From Streptomyces sp. NBC_01454 (GTDB lineage: Bacteria > Actinomycetota > Actinomycetes > Streptomycetales > Streptomycetaceae), in the NCBI RefSeq assembly GCF_036227565.1, contig NZ_CP109460.1, positions 1,488,001-1,552,000 on the forward strand: a DNA stretch of 64,000 bases, written 5' to 3'. The notes under the pieces are model-generated. The model was not told the origin of the DNA, did not search any database, and was given only the letters and a program-made list of their open reading frames with translations. Of the stretch, positions 27,308-36,497 are shown piece by piece. Every line of letters begins with the position of its first letter. The first letter of the stretch is position 1. The position numbers were made by a program, and so were the translations under genes.

Positions 27308-28126
27308 CTATCCGGCCACCCGCCCCGACGCCAGCAGCGCCGTGTGGGGCAGTACCAGAGCGCCGTCCGTGGCGGTGAACTCCTGCGCCAGCAGGTCGAA
27401 GTGGTGCCGGATGCGCTCGGTGACGGCCGGGCCCCGGCTGAGCACGACCTGGCCGATCGTCGCCACTCCTGCCGCGGGTCCGCTCCACCACTCCTGCGGT
27501 GTCGTGCGGTGCTCCCAGGACAGCGGCGCACAGTCCGCCTCCGTCAGGCCCGCGTCCCGCAACAGACCGGTGAGGCCGGCGGGAGTGCGGGGGAAGTCCT
27601 CCTCGGGGGCGAGCGCGGGCAGCGACGGCGGACGGGCCACCCCGGCGGCCGCCACGGCCCGGCCGAGCAGCGCCTGCCCCGCCGCGGCGGGGGCCGCCCA
27701 GACCGTCAGCGCGATCCGGCCGCCCGGCCGCGTCACCCGGCGCAGCTCGTCGAGGGCCGCCCGCGGCCGCCCGCCGTGATGGAGCACGAAGTTGCCGACG
27801 ACGGCATCGAAGTAACCTTCCGTGAACGGAAGTTGCGGCAGCGCGGCCACCAGAACGCGGGCGCCGGGCACCGTATGTGCGGCGCGCCGCGCCATATCGG
27901 GCTCGGCGTCCACGGCGGTCACCCGCGCCCCGCGCGCACCGGCTGCCGCGGCGGCCGAGCCGGTCCCCGTCCCGGCGTCCAGCACCCGGGCGCCCGCGCG
28001 CACCCCCGCGGCGTCCAGCAGCAACGGCACCATGTGGGCGCACAACTTGGCGAACCCGGCCTCGTAGGCCGCCGCGTTCCCCGCCCACACCAGGCGCTCG
28101 CTCTCGTCGAACGGTGTCTGGGGCAC
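27308..28126 (-). CDS. Class I SAM-dependent methyltransferase
   Basis: 272 aa Rossmann methyltransferase. Motif I is VLDAGTGTGSAAAAAG, followed by VTAVDAEPDMA (acidic loop), LPFTEGYFDAVVGNFVLHH (motif II/post I) and RVTRPGGRIALTVW (motif III). GTG 28126 has GGAGGGGGAGCG upstream. Substrate unknown; the family includes UbiE/ubiquinone-like and small-molecule methyltransferases. Divergent from the secreted hydrolase gene. Confidence 0.87.
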   Translation of the reverse strand: MPQTPFDESERLVWAGNAAAYEAGFAKLCAHMVPLLLDAAGVRAGARVLDAGTGTGSAAAAAGARGARVTAVDAEPDMARRAAHTVPGARVLVAALPQLPFTEGYFDAVVGNFVLHHGGRPRAALDELRRVTRPGGRIALTVWAAPAAAGQALLGRAVAAAGVARPPSLPALAPEEDFPRTPAGLTGLLRDAGLTEADCAPLSWEHRTTPQEWWSGPAAGVATIGQVVLSRGPAVTERIRHHFDLLAQEFTATDGALVLPHTALLASGRVAG

Positions 28127-28224
28127 CGCTCCCCCTCCTTCCTTCGGTCGGCACCTCGGTCGCCGCGATTCTCCTCCGCCCCTCCACCCCTCTCCGCCTC
28201 CCGACTCCCGCCCGCCCCAAGGGC

Positions 28225-28278
28225 GTTACCCAGCCGTAACCTACCGATGGGTTACCAGAGGTAAGGAGTGGACCTTAC
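28225..28278. promoter_or_regulatory. Three clustered inverted repeats upstream of the secreted hydrolase
   Basis: GTTAC-N6-GTAAC (28225-28240), the 7-bp GGTTACC (28250-28256) and GTAAGG-N6-CCTTAC (28261-28278). All share GTAA/TTAC cores, so one dimeric regulator with several half-sites is plausible. Lies in the divergent region, 86-139 bp before the CocE-like start. Confidence 0.55.
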
Positions 28279-28291
28279 TCTCCAGTCAACT

Positions 28292-28342
28292 CGGGCCCGC
28301 CGTACGCCCCCTCCTGTCCCGTGACAGCGTGCGGCGGGCCCG
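28292..28342 (+). other. Long leader hairpin before the secreted hydrolase
   Basis: CGGGCCCGCCGTACGC (28292-28307) pairs with GCGTGCGGCGGGCCCG (28327-28342) over 16 bp with one G-T pair, loop 19 nt, ending 21 bp before the ATG. It could attenuate, stabilise or insulate the transcript. No T-run follows. Confidence 0.55.
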
Positions 28343-28363
28343 CATCGAGATCTGGAGCAGAAG

Positions 28364-29962
28364 ATGAGGCCCTCCCGTACGACCCAGCGCGCCGCGGTCG
28401 GCACCGTTTCGGCAGCGCTGCTGGCCACCACGGTTCTCACCGTCGCACCGGCGCAGGCGGCCACGCCGCGATCGGCCCCCGCCACAGCGTCCTCGGACAG
28501 TTCGGCCCCGGTGCGGTTCGTCGACATCGAGGGCGACGGCGGGATCACCCTCAAGGCGAATGTCTTCACTCCGTCCGATGCGGACGGCACCCGGCGCTAC
28601 CCGGTCATCGTGCTGCCCACCAGCTGGTCGATGCCGCAGATCGAGTACATGGCGCAGGCCAAGAAGCTGGCCGACAAGGGCTACGTGGTCGTCGGATACA
28701 ACTCGCGCGGGTTCTGGCAGTCCGGCGGGGAGATCGAGACCGCCGGCCCGAAGGACGTCGCCGACGCCTCGAAGGTCATCGACTGGGCGCTGGCCCACAC
28801 CCCGGCCGATCCACGGAAGGTCGGGATGGCCGGGGTCTCCTACGGTGCCGGGATCAGCCTGCTGGCCTCCGCGTTCGACAAGCGGATCAAGGCGGTCGCG
28901 GCGCTCAGCGGCTGGGGCGACCTCGTCGGCTCGATCTACAGCGGCCGCACCGAGCACCGGCAGGCCGCGGAGTTCCTGGGCGCCACGGGCGCGCTGACCG
29001 GACGCCCCAGCCCCGAATTCCGCACGATCATGAAGGACTTCCTCGCCTCGAACCTGGACAAGGAGAAGGACCTGATCGCGTGGGGGCGCAAGCGCTCCCC
29101 CGCCACCTACCTCGACAAGATCAACGCCAATGGCGCCGCCATCATGCTGGGCAACGCCTGGGGCGATTCGATCTTCCCGCCCAACCAGACCGCCGATTTC
29201 TACGAGAAGCTGACCGGCCCCAAGCGGCTGGAATTCCGCCCCGGTGACCATGCCACGGCCGAAGGGCTCGGGCTGTTCGGGCTGCCCAACGACACCTGGA
29301 CCGACACCCAGCGGTGGTTCGACCACTACCTCAAGGGCGCGGACAACGGTGTCAACCGGGAGTCGCCGGTGCTGCTCAAGTCCCGTTCCACCGGCGCGTA
29401 CGAGGGCTACAAGAGCTGGAAGGACGTCCCGTCCGCACAGCGGCGCATCGAGCTCGACGGCAGCAAGCAGATCAACACCAACTGGGACTCCGGCGCCGAC
29501 GGCGGGCTGGTCATCCTCTCCAGCATGATGGACCAGTTCTTCCGGCTGCCGCCGATGGCCTCGATCCCGCTGCTGCCGCGCTCGGTGGCCGCCGTCTGGC
29601 AGTCGGAGCGTTACGGGACCGGGCAGCGCGTCCGCGGCACCACCCGGCTGCACACCACCCTCACCAGCACCGCGGAGAGCGGCACCGCCATCGCCTACCT
29701 CTACGACGTGGGCCCGCTCGGCATCGGCAAGCTGGTCACCCACGCGCCGTACACCTTCCACGACAAGACCCCGAACCAGCCCTTCGGCGTGGACCTGGAC
29801 CTGTTCTCCACGGCCTACGACGTACCGGCCGGCCACCGCCTCGCGGTCGTCGTGGACACCGTCGACCCGCTGTACATCGAGCACAACCCCAGCGGCGCCC
29901 GACTGACGTTCTCCTCCCCGGCGGACGATCCGTCCTATGTGTCGGTGCCGGTGCGCGAGTAG
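28364..29962 (+). CDS. Secreted CocE/NonD-type acyl hydrolase
   Basis: 532 aa. A Sec signal (MRPSRTTQRAAVGTVSAALL, cleavage after AQA) leads to an alpha/beta-hydrolase with ANVFTPSD, the nucleophile elbow GMAGVSYGAGISLLAS, and RPGDHATAEGLGLFG carrying the candidate His. The C-terminal part (LHTTLTSTAESGTAIAYLYDV ... LTFSSP, shown partly) matches the jelly-roll domain of CocE/X-Pro dipeptidyl peptidases. Likely an extracellular esterase or peptidase. ATG 28364 follows TGGAGCAGAAG. Its upstream region carries several symmetrical elements. Confidence 0.85.
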   Translation: MRPSRTTQRAAVGTVSAALLATTVLTVAPAQAATPRSAPATASSDSSAPVRFVDIEGDGGITLKANVFTPSDADGTRRYPVIVLPTSWSMPQIEYMAQAKKLADKGYVVVGYNSRGFWQSGGEIETAGPKDVADASKVIDWALAHTPADPRKVGMAGVSYGAGISLLASAFDKRIKAVAALSGWGDLVGSIYSGRTEHRQAAEFLGATGALTGRPSPEFRTIMKDFLASNLDKEKDLIAWGRKRSPATYLDKINANGAAIMLGNAWGDSIFPPNQTADFYEKLTGPKRLEFRPGDHATAEGLGLFGLPNDTWTDTQRWFDHYLKGADNGVNRESPVLLKSRSTGAYEGYKSWKDVPSAQRRIELDGSKQINTNWDSGADGGLVILSSMMDQFFRLPPMASIPLLPRSVAAVWQSERYGTGQRVRGTTRLHTTLTSTAESGTAIAYLYDVGPLGIGKLVTHAPYTFHDKTPNQPFGVDLDLFSTAYDVPAGHRLAVVVDTVDPLYIEHNPSGARLTFSSPADDPSYVSVPVRE

Positions 29963-30423
29963 TGTGCATGCGCCAAAAGCCCCGGGCACCCGGACCGCCC
30001 CCCACCCGGGAAGCGGTGTTCCGAATGGCCCGGGCCTGGCGAAACGGGGCCGACTCGTCCGCTCGGTCCAGGACCTGATCACCATCGATTCGGCTGCCCG
30101 CCCGGACGCTCAACCGGCCAACCAGGGACCGCCCGCTTCGCAGCGACTGCGCCCGCGGTCACGGTCACGGTCGCGGTCGCGGTCGCGGTCGCGGTCGCGT
30201 GGAACACTCTCGGGAAATACCCTGAATCCATCGGGCGTTGTCGCTGAGCCGGAAAGGGCTGGAGCGGTGCCGACGCAGCAGCGCGCCAGGGCAGCGCGGC
30301 CGCTTCGGCTGGGGACGCGGCTGACCGTCACGCTGTTGCAGAGGTCCGGGCTTGGTCGTCTTCACACCGACGCGTGCGGGTGTCAGTCTCGCTCGGCCAA
30401 GCCGATGGCACGGAGTGTGACGA
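29963..30423. other. Intergenic region with a hexanucleotide repeat
   Basis: 461 bp without a convincing gene. It holds the GGTCRC tandem array at 30157-30198; otherwise nothing was recognised. Confidence 0.45.
30157..30198. repeat. Hexanucleotide tandem repeat (7 copies)
   Basis: Seven head-to-tail copies: GGTCAC twice, then GGTCGC five times. The array is intergenic, 226 bp before the pyroglutamyl peptidase start, and would be prone to slippage. Confidence 0.9.
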
Positions 30424-31092
30424 GTGACCAAGGTACTGGTATCCGGCTTCGAGCGGTATGGCGCGACACCGGTGAACCCTGCGCAAGGCGTCGCCGAAGC
30501 ACTCGACGGTACGGAACTCAAGGGTGCTGCGATCACCGGGCTGGTGGCACCGAGCAGATGGTCCGACTGCATCGACGTCGTCGCCGACGCCATCGACCGG
30601 ACTGCTCCGGACCTGGTGGTGATGCTGGGCGAGTACGGCGGAAGGTCCATGATCACTGTCGAGCGCATCGCCCAGAACTTCAATGACTCCGCCCGCTACG
30701 GGGTCGCCGACAACAGCGGGCGGGTGTGGGAAGGCGACCTCACCGATCCTGACGGCCCCGTCGCGTACTGGTCGACTCTCCCCCTGCGGGCGATGGTCCT
30801 GGCGATGCGTGCGGCCGGCATCCCCTCTGACATCTCGGACGCGCCAGGCACGTTGATGTGCAACCACCTCATGTACGGCGTGCTGCGATACGTGGCCACC
30901 CACGGCCTCCCACCGCGCACCGGATGGCTCCATCTGCCCCACCTCCCGGAGATTGCCGCCCTGGACATCAACCTCGGGGCACCGAGCATGTCGCTGGCCA
31001 CGTCGACCGCCGGGGTCCGTGTCGCCATTGCCGCAGCGCTGGAGCACGCCGACGATGTGCCCGCCCACGTCCCCTCGCGGCTACAGATCTGA
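30424..31092 (+). CDS. pcp: Pyroglutamyl-peptidase I family protein
   Basis: 222 aa cytosolic cysteine peptidase (C15) that removes N-terminal pyroglutamate. All three catalytic residues are visible: Glu80 (TVERIAQNFNDSA), Cys146 (GTLMCNHLMYG) and His170 (GWLHLPHLPE). The N-terminus VLVSGFERYG replaces the more common GFEPFG. GTG 30424 has GGAG eight bases upstream. It converges on gluD with the stops 20 bp apart over a palindrome. Confidence 0.87.
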   Translation: MTKVLVSGFERYGATPVNPAQGVAEALDGTELKGAAITGLVAPSRWSDCIDVVADAIDRTAPDLVVMLGEYGGRSMITVERIAQNFNDSARYGVADNSGRVWEGDLTDPDGPVAYWSTLPLRAMVLAMRAAGIPSDISDAPGTLMCNHLMYGVLRYVATHGLPPRTGWLHLPHLPEIAALDINLGAPSMSLATSTAGVRVAIAAALEHADDVPAHVPSRLQI

Positions 31093-31114
31093 GCGCGTGG
31101 CCGGCCATGCGCTC
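31091..31114. terminator. Palindrome over convergent stop codons
   Basis: GAGCGCGTGGCC and GGCCATGCGCTC are reverse complements except for one G-T position. The 24 bp span both the pcp and gluD stop codons, a likely shared terminator. Confidence 0.55.
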
Positions 31115-31979
31115 ACACCGACGGTGGGCGGGGGCCTCCCGGCAGCAGGGTGCCCGGCTCCGGGGCGGCGACCTCGACGGCCTCGACCTTCGGGTTGCGG
31201 CGCTGGCGTCTGGCGACCCAGTTGGCCAGCCAGGACAGCAGCATGCACATCCCGATGTAGATCGGCGAGATGATCATGACGACGGGGATGAACGGCAGGT
31301 CGTAATCGAGGTTGGAGGCGATGAGCTTGCCGGCGTGCAGGAACTCCTCGTAGGTGATGAGGTAGCCGAGCGAGGTGTCCTTCAGGGCGACCACCAGCTG
31401 ACTGATGATGGCCGGCAGCATCGCCCGGACCGCCTGCGGCGCCAGGACCTGCGTCATGACCTGCGTCTTGCGCATCCCCAGCGCATAGGCGGCCTCCCGC
31501 TGGCCGCGGTCGACGGCGTTGATGCCGCTGCGGAAGACCTCGGCGAGCACCGAGCCGTTGTAGAGGGTCAGCCCGGCGACCAGGGCGACCAGCGGCTCCG
31601 CCTTCAGCGCCACATAGATGAAGAAGATCATGACCAGCACGGGCATGGCCCGGAAGAACTCCACCACCACGGCGCTCAGCCGGCGCACGGCCCGGTGCAC
31701 GGAGAGCCGGCCGGTCGCGAACACCGCGCCGAACGCCAGCGACAGCACGGCCGCGAAGCCGAAGGCCCGCAGGGTGTTGCCGAGTCCGGTGAGCAGCAGG
31801 TCCTGAATTCCCTTGTAGGTGAAGGGAGTCCATTTCGCCGCGGTGAACTGGCCGGTGGTGAAGAGGAGAGAGACGATCCAGGCGAGCACCGCGAGGATCG
31901 CCACCGTCGAGGCGATGCCGTAGAGCCGGTGCCGCTGCCGGGCCCGCGGGCCCGGGACGTCGTAGAGGGCGGTGGTCAT
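31113..31979 (-). CDS. gluD: Glutamate ABC transporter permease GluD
   Basis: 288 aa HisM-type permease with an N-terminal cytosolic tail and about five membrane helices. EAA loop: EVFRSGINAVDRGQREAAYALGMRK (shown as two conserved halves around Gly). FFRAMPVLVMIFFIYV is typical of polar amino acid permeases. The ATG overlaps the gluC stop by 4 bp (31976-31979). It pairs with GluC to form the membrane channel of the glutamate importer. Confidence 0.9.
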   Translation of the reverse strand: MTTALYDVPGPRARQRHRLYGIASTVAILAVLAWIVSLLFTTGQFTAAKWTPFTYKGIQDLLLTGLGNTLRAFGFAAVLSLAFGAVFATGRLSVHRAVRRLSAVVVEFFRAMPVLVMIFFIYVALKAEPLVALVAGLTLYNGSVLAEVFRSGINAVDRGQREAAYALGMRKTQVMTQVLAPQAVRAMLPAIISQLVVALKDTSLGYLITYEEFLHAGKLIASNLDYDLPFIPVVMIISPIYIGMCMLLSWLANWVARRQRRNPKVEAVEVAAPEPGTLLPGGPRPPSV

Positions 31980-32620
31980 CGGGCCACTCCGTAGCGCTTC
32001 TCCAGCACGTGGAAGATCGCGCTGATGGTCAGGGTGACGAGCAGATAGCCGACGGCGATCCAGACGAAGGTCCAGATGATGCTGTAGCCCATCTCACTGA
32101 GCGGCTTGTAGACCCCGAGCAGTTCGACGACACTGAAGGCGCCGGCGATCGCGGAGTTCTTGGCGAGCGCGATCAGCGTGGAGCCGATGGGCGGGATGAC
32201 GGACCGGAAGGCCTGCGGCAGCACGATGTCGCCGAGGGTCTGTGGAAAGGACATCCCCAGGCTGCGCGCCGCCTCGCCCTGTCCGGTCGGCACGGTGTTG
32301 ATGCCGGAGCGCACCGCCTCGCAGATGAAGGCCGAGGTGTAGCAGCCCAGCGCGAGGACGGCGAACAGCTTGAAGGGCAGCACCAGACCGAAGCGCGGCA
32401 GCCCCAGCACCACCGCGAAGAACAGCAGCGTCAGCGGGGTGTTGCGCAGCACATTCACCCACACCGTGCCGACGGCCCGCAGCGAGCCGACCGGTGCGAC
32501 GCGGAAGGCAGCCATCAGAAAGCCGAGGACGAGGGCCAGCAGCGAGGCGTAGACGGTGAGTTCGACGGTACCCAGCAGGCCCTGCCCGTAGAGGGAGAGG
32601 TTGTCGAGAAGAACGTTCAT
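31976..32620 (-). CDS. gluC: Glutamate ABC transporter permease GluC
   Basis: 214 aa HisM-type permease. VNVLRNTPLTLLFFAVVLG and the EAA loop EAVRSGINTVPTGQGEAARS are clear, with LPQAFRSVIPPIGSTLIALAKNSAIAG after it. Starts at ATG 32620, 19 bp after the gluB stop, and overlaps gluD. Third gene of a gluABCD operon in the canonical actinobacterial order. Confidence 0.9.
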   Translation of the reverse strand: MNVLLDNLSLYGQGLLGTVELTVYASLLALVLGFLMAAFRVAPVGSLRAVGTVWVNVLRNTPLTLLFFAVVLGLPRFGLVLPFKLFAVLALGCYTSAFICEAVRSGINTVPTGQGEAARSLGMSFPQTLGDIVLPQAFRSVIPPIGSTLIALAKNSAIAGAFSVVELLGVYKPLSEMGYSIIWTFVWIAVGYLLVTLTISAIFHVLEKRYGVAR

Positions 32621-32639
32621 CGGTCGGTTCCTTGGCGGC

Positions 32640-33569
32640 TCAGGACGCCGGGTAGCGGTCGATCGGGGGCGGCTTGGGGGCGGGCACTCCGGACAGGCCG
32701 AGGGTCGCGTCGTAGGCCTTCTTCCAGTTGCCGTTCTTCTCGTTCGCGGCGAGGGCGTCGTCGAGGGCGAAGCGCAGCGCGTGGTCGCCGCGGGGGACGC
32801 CGATGCCGTACGGCTCCTTGGAGAACGGCTTGCCGACCACCTTCAGTTCGTCGGGCACCTTGGCGGCGTAGCCCAGCAGGATCGCGTCGTCGGTGGTGAC
32901 CGCGTCGACCTGGTACGTGAGCAGGTTGTCCACACACACCGAGTAGGTGTCGTAGGACACCAGGACCGCCTTGGGGTACTCGGCCTGGATGCGCTGGTAG
33001 GGCGTCGAGCCGGCCGCCGAGCAGACGCGTTTGCCGGCCAGGTCCTGGGGGCCGTGGATGTCGTTCTCGTCGGCGCGCACCAGCAGCGACTGCCCGGCCA
33101 TGTAGTAGGGGCCGGCGAAGCCCACCAGCTTCTTGCGTTTGTCGTTGATGGTGTACGTGCCGACGTACAGGTCGATCTGGCCGTTCTGCAGGGCGGTCTC
33201 GCGGTTGGCCGAGGCGATCGTCTTGAACTCGATGGTGTGGGGCGGGAAGCCGAGCGCGGCGGACATCATCTTGGCGATCTCGATGTCGAAGCCGGTGTAC
33301 TGGCCGGAGGCCGGGTCCTTCTCGCCGAGGTAGGGCTGGTCCTCCTTGACGCCGATGACGAGATGGCCGCGGCGCTTGGCCTGCACCCAGGTCGGGGAGG
33401 CGGGCAGCCGGAAGTTCTTGGCGACCGGGTACTGCGGGAGTTCGCTGCCTTTGGGGCCCTTGACCGGCGGGCTGCCCTCCCGGCCGCAGCCGGCGAGGAC
33501 CAGCGCGAGCACGGCGAGCACCAGCGCCACCAGGGCGCGGCGCGGGGGCGAGGAGTGACGGTGCGGCAT
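32640..33569 (-). CDS. gluB: Glutamate-binding lipoprotein GluB
   Basis: 309 aa extracellular solute-binding protein family 3. Lipobox LALVLAGCGR gives lipid anchoring; the ligand-binding lobes include GHLVIGVKEDQPYLG, YTGFDIEIAKMMSAALG, NGQIDLYVGTYTINDKRK and VDAVTTDDAILLGYA. It captures glutamate (or a similar acidic amino acid) and delivers it to GluCD. ATG 33569 lies 14 bp after the gluA stop. Confidence 0.9.
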   Translation of the reverse strand: MPHRHSSPPRRALVALVLAVLALVLAGCGREGSPPVKGPKGSELPQYPVAKNFRLPASPTWVQAKRRGHLVIGVKEDQPYLGEKDPASGQYTGFDIEIAKMMSAALGFPPHTIEFKTIASANRETALQNGQIDLYVGTYTINDKRKKLVGFAGPYYMAGQSLLVRADENDIHGPQDLAGKRVCSAAGSTPYQRIQAEYPKAVLVSYDTYSVCVDNLLTYQVDAVTTDDAILLGYAAKVPDELKVVGKPFSKEPYGIGVPRGDHALRFALDDALAANEKNGNWKKAYDATLGLSGVPAPKPPPIDRYPAS

Positions 33570-33583
33570 CGCGGCGCCCCCGT

Positions 33584-34327
33584 TCAGTGCTTGAGGATCT
33601 TGGAGAGGAAGTCCTTGGCCCGCTCGCTGCGCGGCGCGGTGAAGAAGTCCTCCGGGGTGCGGTCCTCGACGATGCGGCCGTCGGCCATGAACACCACGCG
33701 GTTGGCGGCGGAGCGGGCGAAGCCCATCTCATGGGTGACCACGACCATCGTCATACCGTCCCGGGCGAGCTGCCGCATGACTTCCAGCACCTCATTGATC
33801 ATCTCCGGGTCGAGGGCGGAGGTCGGCTCGTCGAAGAGCAGCGCCTTGGGTTCCATGGCGAGGGCGCGGGCGATCGCGACGCGCTGCTGCTGGCCGCCGG
33901 AGAGCTGCGCCGGGTACTTCTCGGCCTGGGAGGCGAGCCCGACGCGGTCCAGGAGTTCGCGGGCGCGCCGCGCGGCCTCGTCCTTCTTCGTCTTGTGGAC
34001 CTTTATCGGCGCGAGCATCACATTGGCCAGTACGGTCTTGTGGGCGAAGAGGTTGAAGGACTGGAAGACCATCCCGACCTCGGCACGCAACTGGGCCAGC
34101 GCCCGGCCCTCTTCGGGCAGCGGCCGGCCGTCCAGCGTGATGGTGCCCGACTCCACGGTTTCCAGACGGTTGATGGCCCGGCACAGGGTGGACTTGCCGC
34201 CCCCGGAGGGCCCGATGACCACGACCACCTCGCCGCGGCCGACGGTGAGGTCGATGTCCTGGAGGACATGCAGCGTTCCGTAGTGCTTGTTGACCCCGCG
34301 CAGTTCAATCAGCGCATCACCGGCCAT
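33584..34327 (-). CDS. gluA: Glutamate ABC transporter ATPase GluA
   Basis: 247 aa ATPase. Walker [11 protein letters not shown]-loop [13 protein letters not shown], signature [15 protein letters not shown], Walker [15 protein letters not shown] and H-loop [10 protein letters not shown] are intact. It is the first gene of gluABCD; the 209-bp gap upstream must hold the operon promoter. Note it is next to a pyroglutamyl peptidase, whose reaction releases pyroglutamate, so glutamate salvage is a reasonable theme for the area. Confidence 0.93.
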   Translation of the reverse strand: MAGDALIELRGVNKHYGTLHVLQDIDLTVGRGEVVVVIGPSGGGKSTLCRAINRLETVESGTITLDGRPLPEEGRALAQLRAEVGMVFQSFNLFAHKTVLANVMLAPIKVHKTKKDEAARRARELLDRVGLASQAEKYPAQLSGGQQQRVAIARALAMEPKALLFDEPTSALDPEMINEVLEVMRQLARDGMTMVVVTHEMGFARSAANRVVFMADGRIVEDRTPEDFFTAPRSERAKDFLSKILKH

Positions 34328-34536
34328 GTGCAGACCTGCCCACTCTCATCCGTACAGCGCGGAACCCGCAACTTACCGGGGCGAATGGGGCACTTCCCCA
34401 CTGACACGCACGTACGCACAGAGATGGGAGCATAATTCAGGGTTACGGCGGAACTCCCGGCGGCTCGGGGCGGGCAGCTCTGCGGACCGCGGCGGGCGCG
34501 TTCCGCCGCGGCCCCGGCCGGCGCCTGCCGCGTCCG

Positions 34537-34977
34537 TCAGGACTCGGAGACCTCGGCATAGAGCTGGGACAGCTCGGGGGCGCCGGAATCGGCCCACTCA
34601 TGGCCCGCCGCCACCACATCGATCTCCCGGCCGGACGCCAGCCGGACCACCGGCTGACCGTCCGGCCAGACGTGCCACACGGCGCCGCGCACCGTGCGGA
34701 CCAGCACCGTACCGAGGTAGAGACCGGCGTCGTTGCCGAGCCAGGGCAGCACCTCCGGATCGTCCCGCCATACGGGCTGCAGCTGGTCCAGCGCCTCCAA
34801 CGACCGTACGGAGTCGTCCAGTTCCACCCCCGCCGTGGCGGCCTGGGCCCGCAGCAGCCCGCACTCGGACAGCAGCTCCACGACGCTCTCGGGGTCGGCC
34901 CGCACCGACTCGGCGAGCGGTACGGACCGGTGCCCCTGCTGACGCCTGCGCCACCGGTCCAGGAAAGACATGTTCAT
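34537..34977 (-). CDS. DUF6278-like protein
   Basis: 146 aa soluble protein. MSFLDRWRRRQQG is followed by a helical section and a C-terminal part (LYLGTVLVRTVRGAVWHVWPDGQPVV, LASGREIDVVAAGHEWA) that I associate with the streptomycete DUF6278 family, with moderate certainty. No membrane segment and no catalytic motif. Start ATG 34977, with ATG 34971 as alternative; the ribosome-binding site is poor. Function unknown. Confidence 0.65.
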   Translation of the reverse strand: MNMSFLDRWRRRQQGHRSVPLAESVRADPESVVELLSECGLLRAQAATAGVELDDSVRSLEALDQLQPVWRDDPEVLPWLGNDAGLYLGTVLVRTVRGAVWHVWPDGQPVVRLASGREIDVVAAGHEWADSGAPELSQLYAEVSES

Positions 34978-35190
34978 GGTGTGCAGGGTCCCACCCGACC
35001 TGTGGCCGGGGCCACAGGCGCGCGGCGCGGACATGGCCCGTTCGTCACCTTGACGCTCCCCCGACGCGTCCCTAACTTCATGGCGCCCGGATCGGATCCG
35101 CCGGGTCCACGGGAGCCCCCCGCCCCTCGCGGTTCCGGCGGGACCGCGACTCTCCCTGCCCGTTGGCGCCACCCGGAGGGATACCGACCG

Positions 35191-36482
35191 ATGCGTCCAC
35201 GACGAGCGGCCACCGCCCTGCTCCTGCTGCTCGCCGCGGCGGCGCTGCCCGCCACCGCGGCCGGCCCGGCCCGTGCCGCGCCCGCCGGGCCCCGCCCACT
35301 GCCGCTGTCGGCGCTCTTCGACAACCGGGCGGTCAGTGACGACGCCCGACCGGACGCGGCCGACTTCGACGGGGCGGGCCGCTCGCTGTCCGCGCAGGAC
35401 CTGGCGGCCGCCGGCTGGGCGCCAGGGAGCGTGCTGACGCTCGACGGGGCCCGGCTGGCCCTGCCGCGCACGGCGGCCGGCGCGCCGGACAATGTGGTGG
35501 CCCGCGGCCAGCAGGTCGCGCTGCGCGGCCGGGGCGAGGCGCTCACCTTCCTGGTCGCCGGTACGGGCGGCGCGGCCACCGGAACCGGCACCGTCCGCTA
35601 CCGCGACGGCTCACGCGGCGGCTATGAACTCACCGCGCCCGACTGGCGGTCGGGGCCCCTCGGCACCAAGGCGGTGGCGCTGCCGCACCTCAACAACGCC
35701 ACGGGCGGGCAGTCGGCCGCCACGGCGCGGCTGTACGCGGTGACCGTCCCGCTGCGGGCCGAACGGGCGGTGCGGTCGGTGGTACTGCCGACGGCGTCCG
35801 GGGCGGGGGCGCTGCATGTGTTTGCGGTGGCCGTGCGGGACACCGGGCGCGGCCGGACCGGGAGTTGGGCGGCGAGCACGGCGGGCTACCGGGCGGTCGG
35901 CCCCTGGACGGACCGCACGCTGCGGCTGGTGGTGCACAGCGGCGCGGGCGGCCCGCGGGCACGGATACGGCTGGCCAACACCTTCGCCGCCGCGCCCGTG
36001 AAGATCGCGGCGGCCAGTATCGCGGTGCGCGGCGCGGGGGCGACGGCGGAGCGCACGCCGATCCCGCTGACCTTCGGCGGCGGGCCGCACCGGGGTCCGG
36101 GTCCCGGCGGGGGCCGAGGCGTTCAGCGATCCGGCTGTCGTATCTGAGCGCGGCGGGCAGCAGGGACCGCACCGCGGACATCAGCGGCACGGCCTTCCCG
36201 GAGACGCGGGTCCTGGTGGCGACCGTGGCGCCCTGTGCGGGCTACCCCGACTGCACCCCGGGCGTCGAGGCCGGCCGCCAGGCCGTCAACGCCTTCGTAC
36301 GCGGCAACGGCGGTGCCTTCGACGCGACGCCGGACTTCGACGCCGTCCTGCGCGATCCGAGGCAGCCGCAGCGGATGCTGCCCGCCTATGACAGCGGGGA
36401 CCATCTCCACCCCGGCGACACCGGACTCCGGGCGCTCGGCGACGCGCTGGACCTCCGGGAGCTGGTTCCGGGGCGCCGCTGA
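35191..36482 (+). pseudogene. SGNH/GDSL hydrolase remnant lacking its catalytic core
   Basis: A Sec signal peptide (ATALLLLLAAAALPATAA) and N-terminal beta-domain (ALFDNRAVSDDARPDAADFDG, TGSWAASTAGYRAVGPWTDR) are intact to about codon 300. An extra G near 36095 shifts the frame; VPAGAEAFSDPAV follows in the new frame. Then LSYLSAAGSRDRTADISG and RVLVATVAPCAGYPDCTPGVEAG ... LPAYDSGDHLHPGDTGL continue in yet another frame. In intact relatives about 130 residues with the GDS nucleophile block lie between these last two segments; here they are gone. At least two deletions and a frameshift, so inactive. Start ATG 35191 follows GGAGGG. Confidence 0.85.
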
Positions 36483-36497
36483 CGGCCGGCCGGCCTC

